DNA of 64,000 nucleotides from Brevundimonas naejangsanensis (GTDB lineage: Bacteria > Pseudomonadota > Alphaproteobacteria > Caulobacterales > Caulobacteraceae). Position 1 is the first letter of the stretch. Each line of letters opens with the position of its first letter. The stretch covers positions 2,346,501 through 2,410,500 of the forward strand of contig NZ_CP032707.1 in the NCBI RefSeq assembly GCF_003627995.1, read 5' to 3'. The notes beneath the pieces were generated by a model that saw only the letters and a program-made list of their open reading frames with translations, was not told the origin of the DNA and searched no databases. Position numbers and translations under genes: made by a program. This document shows positions 17,502 to 28,816 of this stretch, piece after piece.

Positions 17502-19517
17502 GTGTTCGAGACTCAGCCGACGGTCGTCGATGAGGTGGTGGTGACGGCGGCGCGCCTGCCGCCCGCGGCGGGCGAGGCGGCCTTTTCGGTGATCCGGCTG
17601 GACGGGGAAACGCTGGACCGTTCGGCGCGCCTCGACGAGGCGCTGGCCGGCGTTCCGGCGGTGTCGCTGTTCCGGCGCACGTCCAGCCTGTCGGCCAATC
17701 CGACGACCCAGGGAATCTCGCTGCGGGCCATCGCGCCGTCGGGGGCGGGGCGGACGCTGGTGACGCTGGACGGCGTGCCGCTGAACGATCCCTTCGGCGG
17801 CTGGGTCCTGTGGTCGCAACTGCCGACCGAGGCGCTGGAGAGCCTGGACATCGTGCGGGGGGCGGGCGCCGGGCCTTACGGCGCGGGGGCCCTGACGGGG
17901 GTGATCCAACTGCGCGAGCGCGAGCGCGGCGGGGTGCTGGACGCCTCGATCGCCGAGCGCGGCGGGGCGCGGTTGGCGGGATCGGGCGGGATCGACGCCG
18001 GACGGATGCGGCTGACCGGCTCCGCCCTCTACGAGACCAGCGACGGCTATGTTCCCGTGCGCGGCGCGGTGGCGGGTAAGGCGGACACGCCGCTCGATCT
18101 CGAGACCCGGGCGGCGGCGCTGCGGCTGGATGCTCCGCTCGGCGAGGCTCGTCTGTCCCTGCGCGCCTCGGCCTATGACGAGGAGCGCGGCTCGGGCCTG
18201 TCGGGCGCGCGCTCCAGCGCCCGCGGCCATCTGCTGTCGGCCACGGCGGCGCGGCGGCCGGAAGAAGGCGCCTATGGCTGGCGGTTGCAGGTCTGGCGGC
18301 GCGAAAGCGATTTCGCCAACAGTTCGGTCGCCGTGGCGGCGGACCGCAGCACGACCACGCCCGCCAATGATCAGCATGGGACCCCAGCGACCGGCTGGGG
18401 CGTCAACGCCGCCCTGCGCCGGGCCTCGCGCGACGTCGCGGGCGGGCGGCTGGAAGGGGAGCTGGGCGCCGACGCCCGCTTCAACGAGGGCGAGACCCGC
18501 GAACGCTTCCGCTTCATGGGCGGCGCCTTCACCCGCGACCGGACCGCGGGGGGCGAGACCTCGGTCGCGGGCCTCTACGGCGAGGCGTCGTGGAGCGACG
18601 CCCGGTGGCTGGTGGCAGGGGGCTTGCGTCTGGACGGCTGGCGCAATGAGAACGGCCGCCGCCGGGAGCGCGACCGGGCCAATGGGGCCGCAACCCTGGA
18701 TGAGACCGACCCCGACCGCTCGGGCGAGGTGGTCAGCGCCCGCCTGGCGGCGCGGCGCATGGTCGGCGCCGGCTGGGCGGCGCGGGCGGCGGCCTATTCC
18801 GGCTTTCGGCCCGCCACGCTGAATGAGCTGCACCGTCCGTTCCGTGTCGGCAACGATCTGACGGAGGCGAACGCCGCCCTGGTCCCCGAGACGCTGCAGG
18901 GCGTGGAGACGGGCCTGGCCTATGAGGACGCGGTTTCGGCCTTCGGCGCGACCCTGTTCTGGAACCGGATCGAGGACGCCATCGTCAATGTGACCATCGG
19001 CGAAGGGCCGGGAACCTTCCCGCGCGCGGGCTTCGTCCCCGCCGGCGGCGTGCTGCGCCAGCGCCGCAACGCCGGCGTCATAGAGGCCAGGGGAATAGAG
19101 CTGGCGGCGCGTCAGACCTTGGGAGGCGGCCTGGCGCTGAACGGCGCCGTGTCGATCACCGACGCTCGCATGGACGGTGGTTCGGCCGCGCCGCAACTGA
19201 CCGGTCTGCGCCCGGCCCAGGCGCCGATCTGGAGCGCGACAGCGGGCGTGGACTGGCGCGCCAGCGACCGCCTGACCCTGGCCGCTCAGGCCCGCTATGA
19301 GAGCAAGAGGTTCGACGACGACCTGAACAGCCGCGTCCTGGGCGCCGCGGTCACGCTCGATGCGCGCGCGGAATGGCGCGCGACGCCCGCCACTGTCGTC
19401 TGGCTCGCCGCCGACAACCTGTTCGACGCGGCGGTCGAGGTGTCCGAAACCGCAACCGGCGTCGCCGGCTATGGCCCTCCGCGCACCCTGAGGCTTGGAC
19501 TGCGCCGGACCTATTGA
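17502..19517 (+). CDS. TonB-dependent receptor, probably for cobalamin (BtuB-like)
   Basis: About 671 residues of outer-membrane TonB-dependent receptor. A TonB-box-like DEVVVTAAR lies at the very N-terminus, followed by the plug (NPTTQGISLRAIAPSGAG, TLVTLDGVPLNDPFGGW, VRGAGAGPYGAGALTG) and a beta-barrel ending in the aromatic residue Tyr. The GTG at 17502, with GGAGGGAG upstream, is the best start; the frame is open to 17409 but that part is not hydrophobic. Neither start gives a signal peptide, which is odd for a receptor that must cross the inner membrane. The leader resembles a cobalamin riboswitch, so vitamin B12 is the likely substrate; iron is the alternative, because an iron ABC importer lies convergently downstream. 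Confidence 0.82.
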   Translation: MFETQPTVVDEVVVTAARLPPAAGEAAFSVIRLDGETLDRSARLDEALAGVPAVSLFRRTSSLSANPTTQGISLRAIAPSGAGRTLVTLDGVPLNDPFGGWVLWSQLPTEALESLDIVRGAGAGPYGAGALTGVIQLRERERGGVLDASIAERGGARLAGSGGIDAGRMRLTGSALYETSDGYVPVRGAVAGKADTPLDLETRAAALRLDAPLGEARLSLRASAYDEERGSGLSGARSSARGHLLSATAARRPEEGAYGWRLQVWRRESDFANSSVAVAADRSTTTPANDQHGTPATGWGVNAALRRASRDVAGGRLEGELGADARFNEGETRERFRFMGGAFTRDRTAGGETSVAGLYGEASWSDARWLVAGGLRLDGWRNENGRRRERDRANGAATLDETDPDRSGEVVSARLAARRMVGAGWAARAAAYSGFRPATLNELHRPFRVGNDLTEANAALVPETLQGVETGLAYEDAVSAFGATLFWNRIEDAIVNVTIGEGPGTFPRAGFVPAGGVLRQRRNAGVIEARGIELAARQTLGGGLALNGAVSITDARMDGGSAAPQLTGLRPAQAPIWSATAGVDWRASDRLTLAAQARYESKRFDDDLNSRVLGAAVTLDARAEWRATPATVVWLAADNLFDAAVEVSETATGVAGYGPPRTLRLGLRRTY

Positions 19518-19543
19518 GGCGCCGAAGGGCGGGACGGCGGCGC

Positions 19544-20577
<1,034 letters not shown>

Positions 20578-20581
<4 letters not shown>

Positions 20582-22119
20582 TGCGAAGCTCCGGGGCGGG
20601 AGGCGGCGATCTTGCGCGTCAGCCAGATCACGCCGGGCAGGGCCAGGGCGATGATCATCAGCGCGGGCCAGCCTGCCTGCGGCAGTCGCTCGTCGCCGGC
20701 GTAGTTGGAGGCCAGAACCGCCAGGGTGTCGAAGTCGAAGGGCCGCAGGATCAGGGTGGCCGGCAGCTCCTTCAGCACGTCGATGAAGACGATCAGGGCG
20801 GCGGTCAGCAGGGCGCCGCGCGCGATGGGCAGCTGGATCGCCAGGGCGGCGCCGGTCTCGCTGCGGCCCAGGTTGCGGGCGGCGCCGATCATGGCGGGGG
20901 TGACCTTGGCGAAGCCGGCTTCGATGGGCTCGAGCGCCGCCGCCATCAGGCGCGCGGCATAGGCGTAGGTCAGCAGGGCCACCCCGACGACCAGGCCTGA
21001 ACTGGAGCCCGGCGACAGCCGCCACAGCACGGCGGCCGGCGCCAGCAGGCCGATGGCCATGACGGCGCCCGGCGTCGCATAGCCCAGGCTGGCGATCCGC
21101 GCCGTCACCGGCAGCCGCGTCGCGCCCAACGCCAGCAGGGTGGCCAGGATCACGGTGGCGCCCGCGCCCAGCGCGCCCATGCCCAGCGTCCGTCCCGCCG
21201 CCGCCAGAAGCCGCGACCAGCCGGGCGTGACCTCCAGCGACCGCAGCAGCAGGAAGCCGACCGGCAGGATCAGGGCCAGGGTCAGGAGGGTCAGGCAGAA
21301 TCCGGTGGCCGCCACGGCGCGCCAGCCGGTCAGGGCCTCGGCCTGCAACGGGCGATAGCGGGCGTGGGCGCTCTCATAGCCTCGGCCCCTGCGGCCCCAG
21401 CGCTCGAGCCACAGCAGCACCGCCGCCGTCGCCAGCAGGGGCAGGGCAAAGCGTGCCGCCGAGGCCGGCGAGCCATAGACCGACCAGGCTCGCACCACGC
21501 CCGTGGTCAGGGTCTGGACGCTGAGGAATTGCACCGCGCCATAGTCGGCCAGGGTCTCCATCACGGCCAGGGCCATGCCCGCCGCCAGGGCCGGGCGGGC
21601 CAGGGGCAGGGCGACCTGGACGAAGGCCTGGCGGGCCGAACAGCCTAGGGTGCGCGCGGCCTCCAGGGGATGCACCGACTGGTTGAGGAAGGCCGCCCGC
21701 ATGGCCAGGAAGACGTAAGGGTAGAAGGCGCAGCTCAGGACGAAGATCGCCCCCGGCGCCGACCGCATCTGGATCGGCAGGTCCCAGCCGAACCCGGCCC
21801 GCATCCCCATCCGCAGGGGCCCCGCCACGTCGAACAACTGGGCGTAGGCGTAGGCCAGGGCGAAGGCGGGCGCCGCCAGCGGCAGGGCCAGGGCCCAGGC
21901 GAAGACGTCCCGCCCCGGAAACCGATGCATGGCCGTCAGCCAGGCGGCCAGGGAGCCGACGACCGCCGTCGCCGCCGCCACGCCCAGGGCCAGAGCGCCC
22001 GAGGTCAGGGCGTAGCGCGCCACGTCCTTGCCGGCGATATCGGCCAGGCCCGGCTGCATCGCCGCCCAGACCACGCCCGCCAGCGGCGCCAGGGCGACCA
22101 CGGCCGCGCCGAGGGCCAT
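20578..22119 (-). CDS. fbpB: iron(III) ABC transporter permease
   Basis: About 513 residues with roughly 12 hydrophobic segments in two homologous halves, the fused permease layout of Fbp/Sfu-type ferric importers. Each half should carry one ABC-contact loop; the first reads LEAARTLGCSARQAFVQVALPLARPAL and the second IGAARNLGRSETGAALAIQLPI in parts. Start codons are uncertain: ATG at 22119 was chosen, with TTG at 22128 as the alternative; neither has a clear ribosome site, perhaps because a stem-loop lies just upstream. The stop overlaps the ATPase start. It is the membrane channel for iron delivered by the lipoprotein at 22191-23243. Confidence 0.87.
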
Positions 22120-22133
22120 GAGGCGCAACGGCG

Positions 22134-22164
22134 AAGGCCCGCCGCGACGCGCACGGCGGGCCTT
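22134..22164 (-). promoter_or_regulatory. intercistronic stem-loop between fbpA and fbpB
   Basis: A perfect 11-bp inverted repeat (AAGGCCCGCCG at 22134-22144, CGGCGGGCCTT at 22154-22164) with a 9-base loop lies between the binding-protein gene and the permease gene. There is no run of T on the minus-strand side after it, so it is not a classical terminator. Stems at this place in binding-protein operons often protect the upstream message or reduce read-through, raising the amount of binding protein over permease. Confidence 0.65.
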
Positions 22165-22190
22165 CTGATCCTGGCTGGCCGGGATCGTGG

Positions 22191-23243
22191 TTATCGCCAG
22201 CCCGCCGCGCTGATCATCGACTGGGCCTGAGCTTGATGCACGCCATAGCGGGCGACGGACATCGGGTTGGCCTTGAAGTCGGCGTAGGGGGCGACCGCGG
22301 GGGAAGGGGCGGCGTCGGCCACGGCCGGGTATTCATAGTTGTATTGCGAGACGATGGCCTGGGCTTCCGGCGAGGCCAGGAACTCCAGGAACTTCACCGC
22401 GTTCGCGCGGTTCGGCGCATGGGCCGCCAGGCCGCCGCCCGAGATGTTGACGTGCGAGCCCTGGCCGTCCAGCGACGGGAAGCCCAGCTTCAGCTTCTCG
22501 GCGATCTGGCGGTCGCCGGCGTCGTCGCCGGCGGCCATGCGGATGAAGTAGTAGCTGTTGGTCAGGGCCACTTCGCAGACCCCCGCCGCCACGGCGCGGA
22601 TCTGGTCGCGGTCGCCGCCTTCGGGCGGGCGGGCCATGTTGGCGACGACGCCTTCGACCCACTGCTTGGCGCGCTCCGGCCCCCAGGCCTCGATCAGGGC
22701 GCCGACCAGCGACAGGTTGTAGACGTTGTCGCCCGAGCGGACGCACAGCTTGCCCTTGAAGCGCGGCGCAGCCAGCTTGGCGTAGTCGTCGATCTCTTCC
22801 GGCTTCACCTTGGCGGGGTCGTAGGCGACCACGCGGGCGCGGCGCGAGAAGCCGAACCACTGGCCGTCCGGGGCGCGCAGATTGGCGGGGATGAGGCGGT
22901 CCAGCGCGTCCGAGGCGGCGGGCTGGAACAGCCCCGCGTCCTGGGCGCGCCACAGGGCGCCGGCATCGGCGGCGATGAAGACGTCGGCGGGGCTGTTGGC
23001 GCCCTCGGCCTTCATGCGGGCGATCAGTTCGTCGGGCTTGCCCTCGATGCGCTTGACCTCGATGCCGGTCTTCTGGGCGAACAGGTCATAGAGCTTCTGG
23101 TCGGCGTCGTAGTGGCGCGCGGTGTAGAGGTTCAGCACGCCGCCCTGGCCGGCCTTGTCGGCGGCGGCGTCCTTCTGGCCGCAGGCGGCGAGCGCCAGGG
23201 CGCCCAGGGCGACGGCGGCGAGTGTGACGAGGCGACGGCTCAT
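22191..23243 (-). CDS. fbpA: iron(III) ABC transporter substrate-binding lipoprotein
   Basis: A 350-residue periplasmic binding protein with a lipoprotein signal (LALAAC, lipidated C21). It opens with VLNLYTARHY, typical of the FutA/FbpA iron-binding family, and has the iron-coordinating tyrosine pair Y231-Y232 in NSYYF. C167 and C223 may form a disulphide. The ATG at 23243 is preceded by GGAG at good spacing; the frame upstream is only open sequence. It is first in the transporter operon, 40 bases downstream of a Fur/Irr-like palindrome. It captures ferric iron for the permease and ATPase downstream. Confidence 0.9.
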   Translation of the reverse strand: MSRRLVTLAAVALGALALAACGQKDAAADKAGQGGVLNLYTARHYDADQKLYDLFAQKTGIEVKRIEGKPDELIARMKAEGANSPADVFIAADAGALWRAQDAGLFQPAASDALDRLIPANLRAPDGQWFGFSRRARVVAYDPAKVKPEEIDDYAKLAAPRFKGKLCVRSGDNVYNLSLVGALIEAWGPERAKQWVEGVVANMARPPEGGDRDQIRAVAAGVCEVALTNSYYFIRMAAGDDAGDRQIAEKLKLGFPSLDGQGSHVNISGGGLAAHAPNRANAVKFLEFLASPEAQAIVSQYNYEYPAVADAAPSPAVAPYADFKANPMSVARYGVHQAQAQSMISAAGWR

Positions 23244-23282
23244 GCGGCTCTCCTGATGACGACAGGTTTGGCGGTAGCGGTC

Positions 23283-23299
23283 TTGAGAATGTTTCTCAA
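23283..23299. promoter_or_regulatory. Fur/Irr-type iron-responsive operator
   Basis: A perfect palindrome, TTGAGAA-TGT-TTCTCAA, lies 40 bases upstream of the iron-binding lipoprotein gene. Its core TGAGAAT-N-TTTCTCA fits the 7-1-7 Fur pattern (TGAtAAT-n-ATTaTCA) with changes at inner positions, and also resembles Irr elements. Iron repression of the importer is the expected effect; the regulator itself is not in the window. Confidence 0.7.
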
Positions 23300-23341
23300 T
23301 GGCTGAGCGCCAGGCGCGACCTCTCGCCGCAGCGGCCTCAT

Positions 23342-23377
23342 TTCCACTCATCCCGGCGGACGCCGGGATGAGTGGAA
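23342..23377. repeat. intergenic palindrome, family A copy 1
   Basis: A perfect inverted repeat with 17-base arms and a GA centre, core CTCATCCCGGCGGACGCC. It lies between the iron operator and the 3' end of copB and could end copB transcription. The same core recurs at 44589-44624 and in 59808-59917. Confidence 0.85.
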
Positions 23378-23396
23378 CGGTGGGCAGCCCTGCGCC

Positions 23397-24719
23397 TCAG
23401 AACCAGGCCGTGATCCCGACCACCAGCCGGGCGCCGTCCGCATCCTCGCCGCGAGCCCGTGCGTAGTCCGCCGTGTCGCCGAACGCCCGGCGCCATTCGA
23501 CGCCGACATAGGGGGCGAACTCCTTGCGGATCTCATAGCGCAGCCGCAGGGCGGCGGTCGCCGCGACCAGGCCCGCGCCGGTTTCCCGTTCGGGGATGTC
23601 GCTGGCCGCCAGGTCCAGGCTGAAGGCGGGCTGCAGGATCAGCGTCTGGGTGATCCTCTGGTCGTATTCGGCGCTGACGCGGGCGGTCAGGTCGCCCTCG
23701 GTCGACAGGAAGGCGGCGGCGTCCACCTCCCACCAGTGCGGAGCCACGCCCTGGACGCCCAGAACCAGATGGGTCGCGTCGTCGCGGCCCCGGTTGAAGT
23801 CGTGGCGCACCCCGGCCTGCACGTCCCAGAAGGGCGCGACGGCGCGGCTGTACAGGGCCTGCACCTCGACGCCGTGCAGGCCGTCGTCGACGTCGCCTTC
23901 GCCCTCGGTCTTCCACCAGAAGCGGTTGATGTCGCCGCCGGTCCAGCCCTGGACGTCCCAGCCGTAGGTCTCGGCCCTGTCGCCGAAGCCCGCCTCGACG
24001 TGGTCGACGATGACGGCGGTAGCGCGCACGTTGCCGTTCTCGCGCAGCAGCTGGCGACGCGACCCGGCCATGGCCTCGGCGCCGAACAGGCTGTCCGCCG
24101 CATGGGCCGGGCCGGAGAGGGCGCCGGGGGGCGGTCCCGCGACGGGGATGGCGGCTGGGGCGCTCGCGGCCTGATGACCGGCATGGGCGTCGTGATCCGC
24201 GGGAGCGCCCATGTCGTGGCCGGCGTGAGGATCGACGGGCGCCGTCTGCATCGCGTCCATGTCGTGGCCGGCATGAGGATCAGCAGCGGGCGCCGCGGCC
24301 GGAGCCGTCGACATGTTGCCCATGTCATGGCCCGCGTGGGGATCGGCCGTCGATGCGCCGGGCATGGAGCAGTCATGGGCCGCGCCGCCGTCGGCGCATT
24401 TCGGGCAGGCGCAGGTCTTGGCCGTCGGCTGCGTCGTCGTCGTCTGAACGGCCGCAGCCGCGCCCATGTCGTGCCCCGCATGAGGGTCGGCGGCGCGCGT
24501 CTGGGCCGGAACCTTCGGCATCCCGTTCATGCCGTGACCGGCGTGCGGGTCGGCTCCCGCCGTCGGAGCCGGGCTCATATTGTGGCCCGCGTGGGGATCG
24601 GCGGCAGGCGCGACGGGGGCGCCGTGGCCTGCATGACCTCCGTGGCTCTGGGCGACGGCGGAACCGGCGGCCAGCATCAGGGGCAGGACCGCGACGGCGG
24701 CGAACAGGGCGCGGCTCAT
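23397..24719 (-). CDS. copB: copper resistance protein B, outer membrane
   Basis: A 440-residue CopB-type protein with a signal peptide (to about A23). Residues 41-182 are a metal-binding segment with six DPHAGH(D/G/N)M repeats, starting at 41, 57, 78, 126, 147 and 163. A cysteine group (C103, C105, C108, C117, within CACPKC and HDCSM) interrupts the array. The rest (about 200-440) is the CopB beta-barrel domain, ending in Phe as expected for an outer-membrane protein. CopB is thought to bind copper and help keep it out of the cytoplasm together with CopA. Its ATG overlaps the copA stop (ATGA), so the two are one operon under the CueR-like site at 26583-26607. Confidence 0.92.
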   Translation of the reverse strand: MSRALFAAVAVLPLMLAAGSAVAQSHGGHAGHGAPVAPAADPHAGHNMSPAPTAGADPHAGHGMNGMPKVPAQTRAADPHAGHDMGAAAAVQTTTTQPTAKTCACPKCADGGAAHDCSMPGASTADPHAGHDMGNMSTAPAAAPAADPHAGHDMDAMQTAPVDPHAGHDMGAPADHDAHAGHQAASAPAAIPVAGPPPGALSGPAHAADSLFGAEAMAGSRRQLLRENGNVRATAVIVDHVEAGFGDRAETYGWDVQGWTGGDINRFWWKTEGEGDVDDGLHGVEVQALYSRAVAPFWDVQAGVRHDFNRGRDDATHLVLGVQGVAPHWWEVDAAAFLSTEGDLTARVSAEYDQRITQTLILQPAFSLDLAASDIPERETGAGLVAATAALRLRYEIRKEFAPYVGVEWRRAFGDTADYARARGEDADGARLVVGITAWF

Positions 24720-26548
24720 CGGGCGGCTCCGTCGAGGGGGCGGACGGTGACGACGTTGAACATCCCCGCGTGCATGTGCATCAGCATGTGGCAGTGGAAG
24801 GCCCAGTCGCCCGGCGCGTCGGCGGTCAGGTCGAAGCTGACCTTGCCGCCGGGGGCGACGTTGACCGTGTGCTTCATCGGCTGATGGCCGTCAGGCGCGC
24901 CGTTGACCAGCTGGAAGAAGTGGCCGTGCAGGTGGATGGGGTGGGCCATCATGGTGTCGTTGACCAGGGTCACGCGCACCCGCTCGTCCCGCTCGAAGCG
25001 GATCGGCTCGACGATCTCGGAGAATTTCCGCCCGTCGAAGCCCCACATGAAGCGCTCCATGTTGCCGGTCAGGTGGATTTCCAGCGCGCGCGACGGCGGC
25101 CGTTGGTCCCTGTTGGGCTCCAGAGAGACCAGATCGGTATAGACCAGCACCCGGTGTGGCGCGTCCTCCAGCCCCAGCGGCCGGTCGCCCAGCCGGTCGA
25201 CCGGCATGGGGGCGATCATGTCGACGCCGACGCCCACCGCCATGCCCGGCGGGGCGAGGCTGCGGTCGCGCATGCTGTGGTCCATGCCGCCAGACTGATG
25301 GCTGCCGTGATCGGGCGCGGGCGCCGCGCCGTGGGCGGAGTGGTCCATGGCGCCGTGATCCATCGCGCCGTGATCGGCGGCGGCGCCGGCGGCCGGGCCG
25401 TGGCCCATGGCGGCGTGGTCCATCTCGCCCCCCATGCCCATGTCCTTCATGGTCAGGTTGGGGACGGCGCGCAGCGGCGGGACTTCAGCCGTCATGCCCA
25501 GGCGCGGGGCCAGGGTGGCGCGGGCCATGCCGGAACGGTCCATGGCTTCGGCCACGATGGTGTAGGCGCGGTCCTCGAGGGGGCGGACGATCAGGTCATA
25601 GGTCTCGGCCACCGAAATCTGCAGTTCATCGACCTCGACCGGGCGGACGTTCACGCCGTCGGCGTTGACCACGCTCATCGCCAGGCCCGGGATGCGCAGG
25701 TTGAAGATGGACATGGCCGAGGCGTTGATGACGCGCAGCCGCACCCGCTCGCCCGGCTGGAACAGCCCGGTCCAGTTCTCGTCCGGCCCATGCCCGTTGA
25801 CCAGATAGGTGTAGGTCGAGCCGTTGACGTCGAGGATGTCGCGCGGGTCCATGCGCATCGCGCCCCACATGCGCCGCTCGGCCAGGTCCATGCGGTCCGA
25901 CCCGTCGATCAGCCCGGCCAGCGTCGTCTTCTGGCGGTTGAAGTAGCCGGGGCTCTTCTTCAGCTTGTCCAGGATCTCGTGCGGATGCAGGAAGCTCCAG
26001 TCCGACAGGACCAGGACCTGCTCGCGATCATAGGCGACCGGATCGGCGCCCGCCGGGTCGATGATCATGGGGCCGAAGTGGCCGATGGCTTCCTGAAGCC
26101 CCGAATGGCTGTGATACCAGTAGGTGCCCGACTGGATCACCGGGAACTCATAGACGAAGGTCTGGCCGGGCTTGATGCCGGGGAAGCTGATGCCCGGCAC
26201 GCCGTCCATCTGGAACGGCAGCAGGATGCCGTGCCAGTGGATCGAGGTGTCTTCGTCCAGATGGTTGGTCACGGACAGGCGGACATTCTGTCCCTCGCGC
26301 AGGCGGATCAGCGGCGCCGGGAGCGTGCCGTTGACGGTCACGGCGCGGCCGGTGCGGCCGCCCAGGGTGAAGTCGGAACGGCCCACCCTCAGCGCCACGT
26401 CCGGCCCGTGCAGCGTCGGCAGCGTCGGCGCCAGGCCCGGCGTGCCGCTGCGCGCCCAGGCGGGAACCAACCCTTGCGCCGCCAGCAGGCCCAGCCCCCC
26501 AGCCGCGCCGCGCAGAAGGCTTCTGCGGTCCGTCGCCGTCATCGTCAT
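24716..26548 (-). CDS. copA: copper resistance multicopper oxidase CopA
   Basis: A 610-residue multicopper oxidase with a twin-arginine signal (R8-R9, DRRSLLRG), so it is exported folded to the periplasm. Copper ligand motifs are HWHG near residue 105, WYHSHS with GHFGPM near 150, HPIHLHGHF near 535 and HCHMLMHMHAGMF near 585, covering the type 1 and trinuclear sites. A Met/His-rich segment at about 366-426 (MKDMGMGGEMDHAAMGHG and on) is typical of CopA/PcoA and binds copper or oxidises Cu(I). This is the periplasmic oxidase, not the P-type ATPase of the same name. It heads a two-gene operon with copB. Confidence 0.93.
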   Translation of the reverse strand: MTMTATDRRSLLRGAAGGLGLLAAQGLVPAWARSGTPGLAPTLPTLHGPDVALRVGRSDFTLGGRTGRAVTVNGTLPAPLIRLREGQNVRLSVTNHLDEDTSIHWHGILLPFQMDGVPGISFPGIKPGQTFVYEFPVIQSGTYWYHSHSGLQEAIGHFGPMIIDPAGADPVAYDREQVLVLSDWSFLHPHEILDKLKKSPGYFNRQKTTLAGLIDGSDRMDLAERRMWGAMRMDPRDILDVNGSTYTYLVNGHGPDENWTGLFQPGERVRLRVINASAMSIFNLRIPGLAMSVVNADGVNVRPVEVDELQISVAETYDLIVRPLEDRAYTIVAEAMDRSGMARATLAPRLGMTAEVPPLRAVPNLTMKDMGMGGEMDHAAMGHGPAAGAAADHGAMDHGAMDHSAHGAAPAPDHGSHQSGGMDHSMRDRSLAPPGMAVGVGVDMIAPMPVDRLGDRPLGLEDAPHRVLVYTDLVSLEPNRDQRPPSRALEIHLTGNMERFMWGFDGRKFSEIVEPIRFERDERVRVTLVNDTMMAHPIHLHGHFFQLVNGAPDGHQPMKHTVNVAPGGKVSFDLTADAPGDWAFHCHMLMHMHAGMFNVVTVRPLDGAAR

Positions 26549-26582
26549 GCGTCGTCTCCCGTGAGATCAGGCGCGTTTTCTG

Positions 26583-26607
26583 AGGCTTCCCACAAGGGGA
26601 AGGTCAA
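26583..26607 (-). promoter_or_regulatory. CueR-type copper operator/promoter of copA
   Basis: On the minus strand a TTGACC -35 element (26602-26607) is followed by a 19-base spacer holding the dyad ACCTTCC-N7-GGAAGCCT (26583-26604). The long spacer and this dyad match CueR-controlled promoters of the MerR family, such as that of E. coli copA. It lies 35 bases upstream of the CopA start, so copper-induced expression is expected. The -10 (CAGAAA) is weak by itself. No cueR gene is in the window. Confidence 0.75.
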
Positions 26608-26637
26608 GCTGCGCAGTTGTCGCGGGAAAGACGACCG

Positions 26638-28743
<2,106 letters not shown>

Positions 28744-28816
28744 CAGGGCAGTTTGCGGCGATTCGGGGCAGGGTCTGGTAGGCTCGGCGACGGGAGCGCG
28801 CAAGCGGAAGCGGCGG

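Noticed and set aside
24170..24600. Repeated DNA in copB as a possible CRISPR-like array
   Set aside because: The repeats are coding, in frame (DPHAGHxM), of irregular spacing, and have no unique spacers of fixed length.
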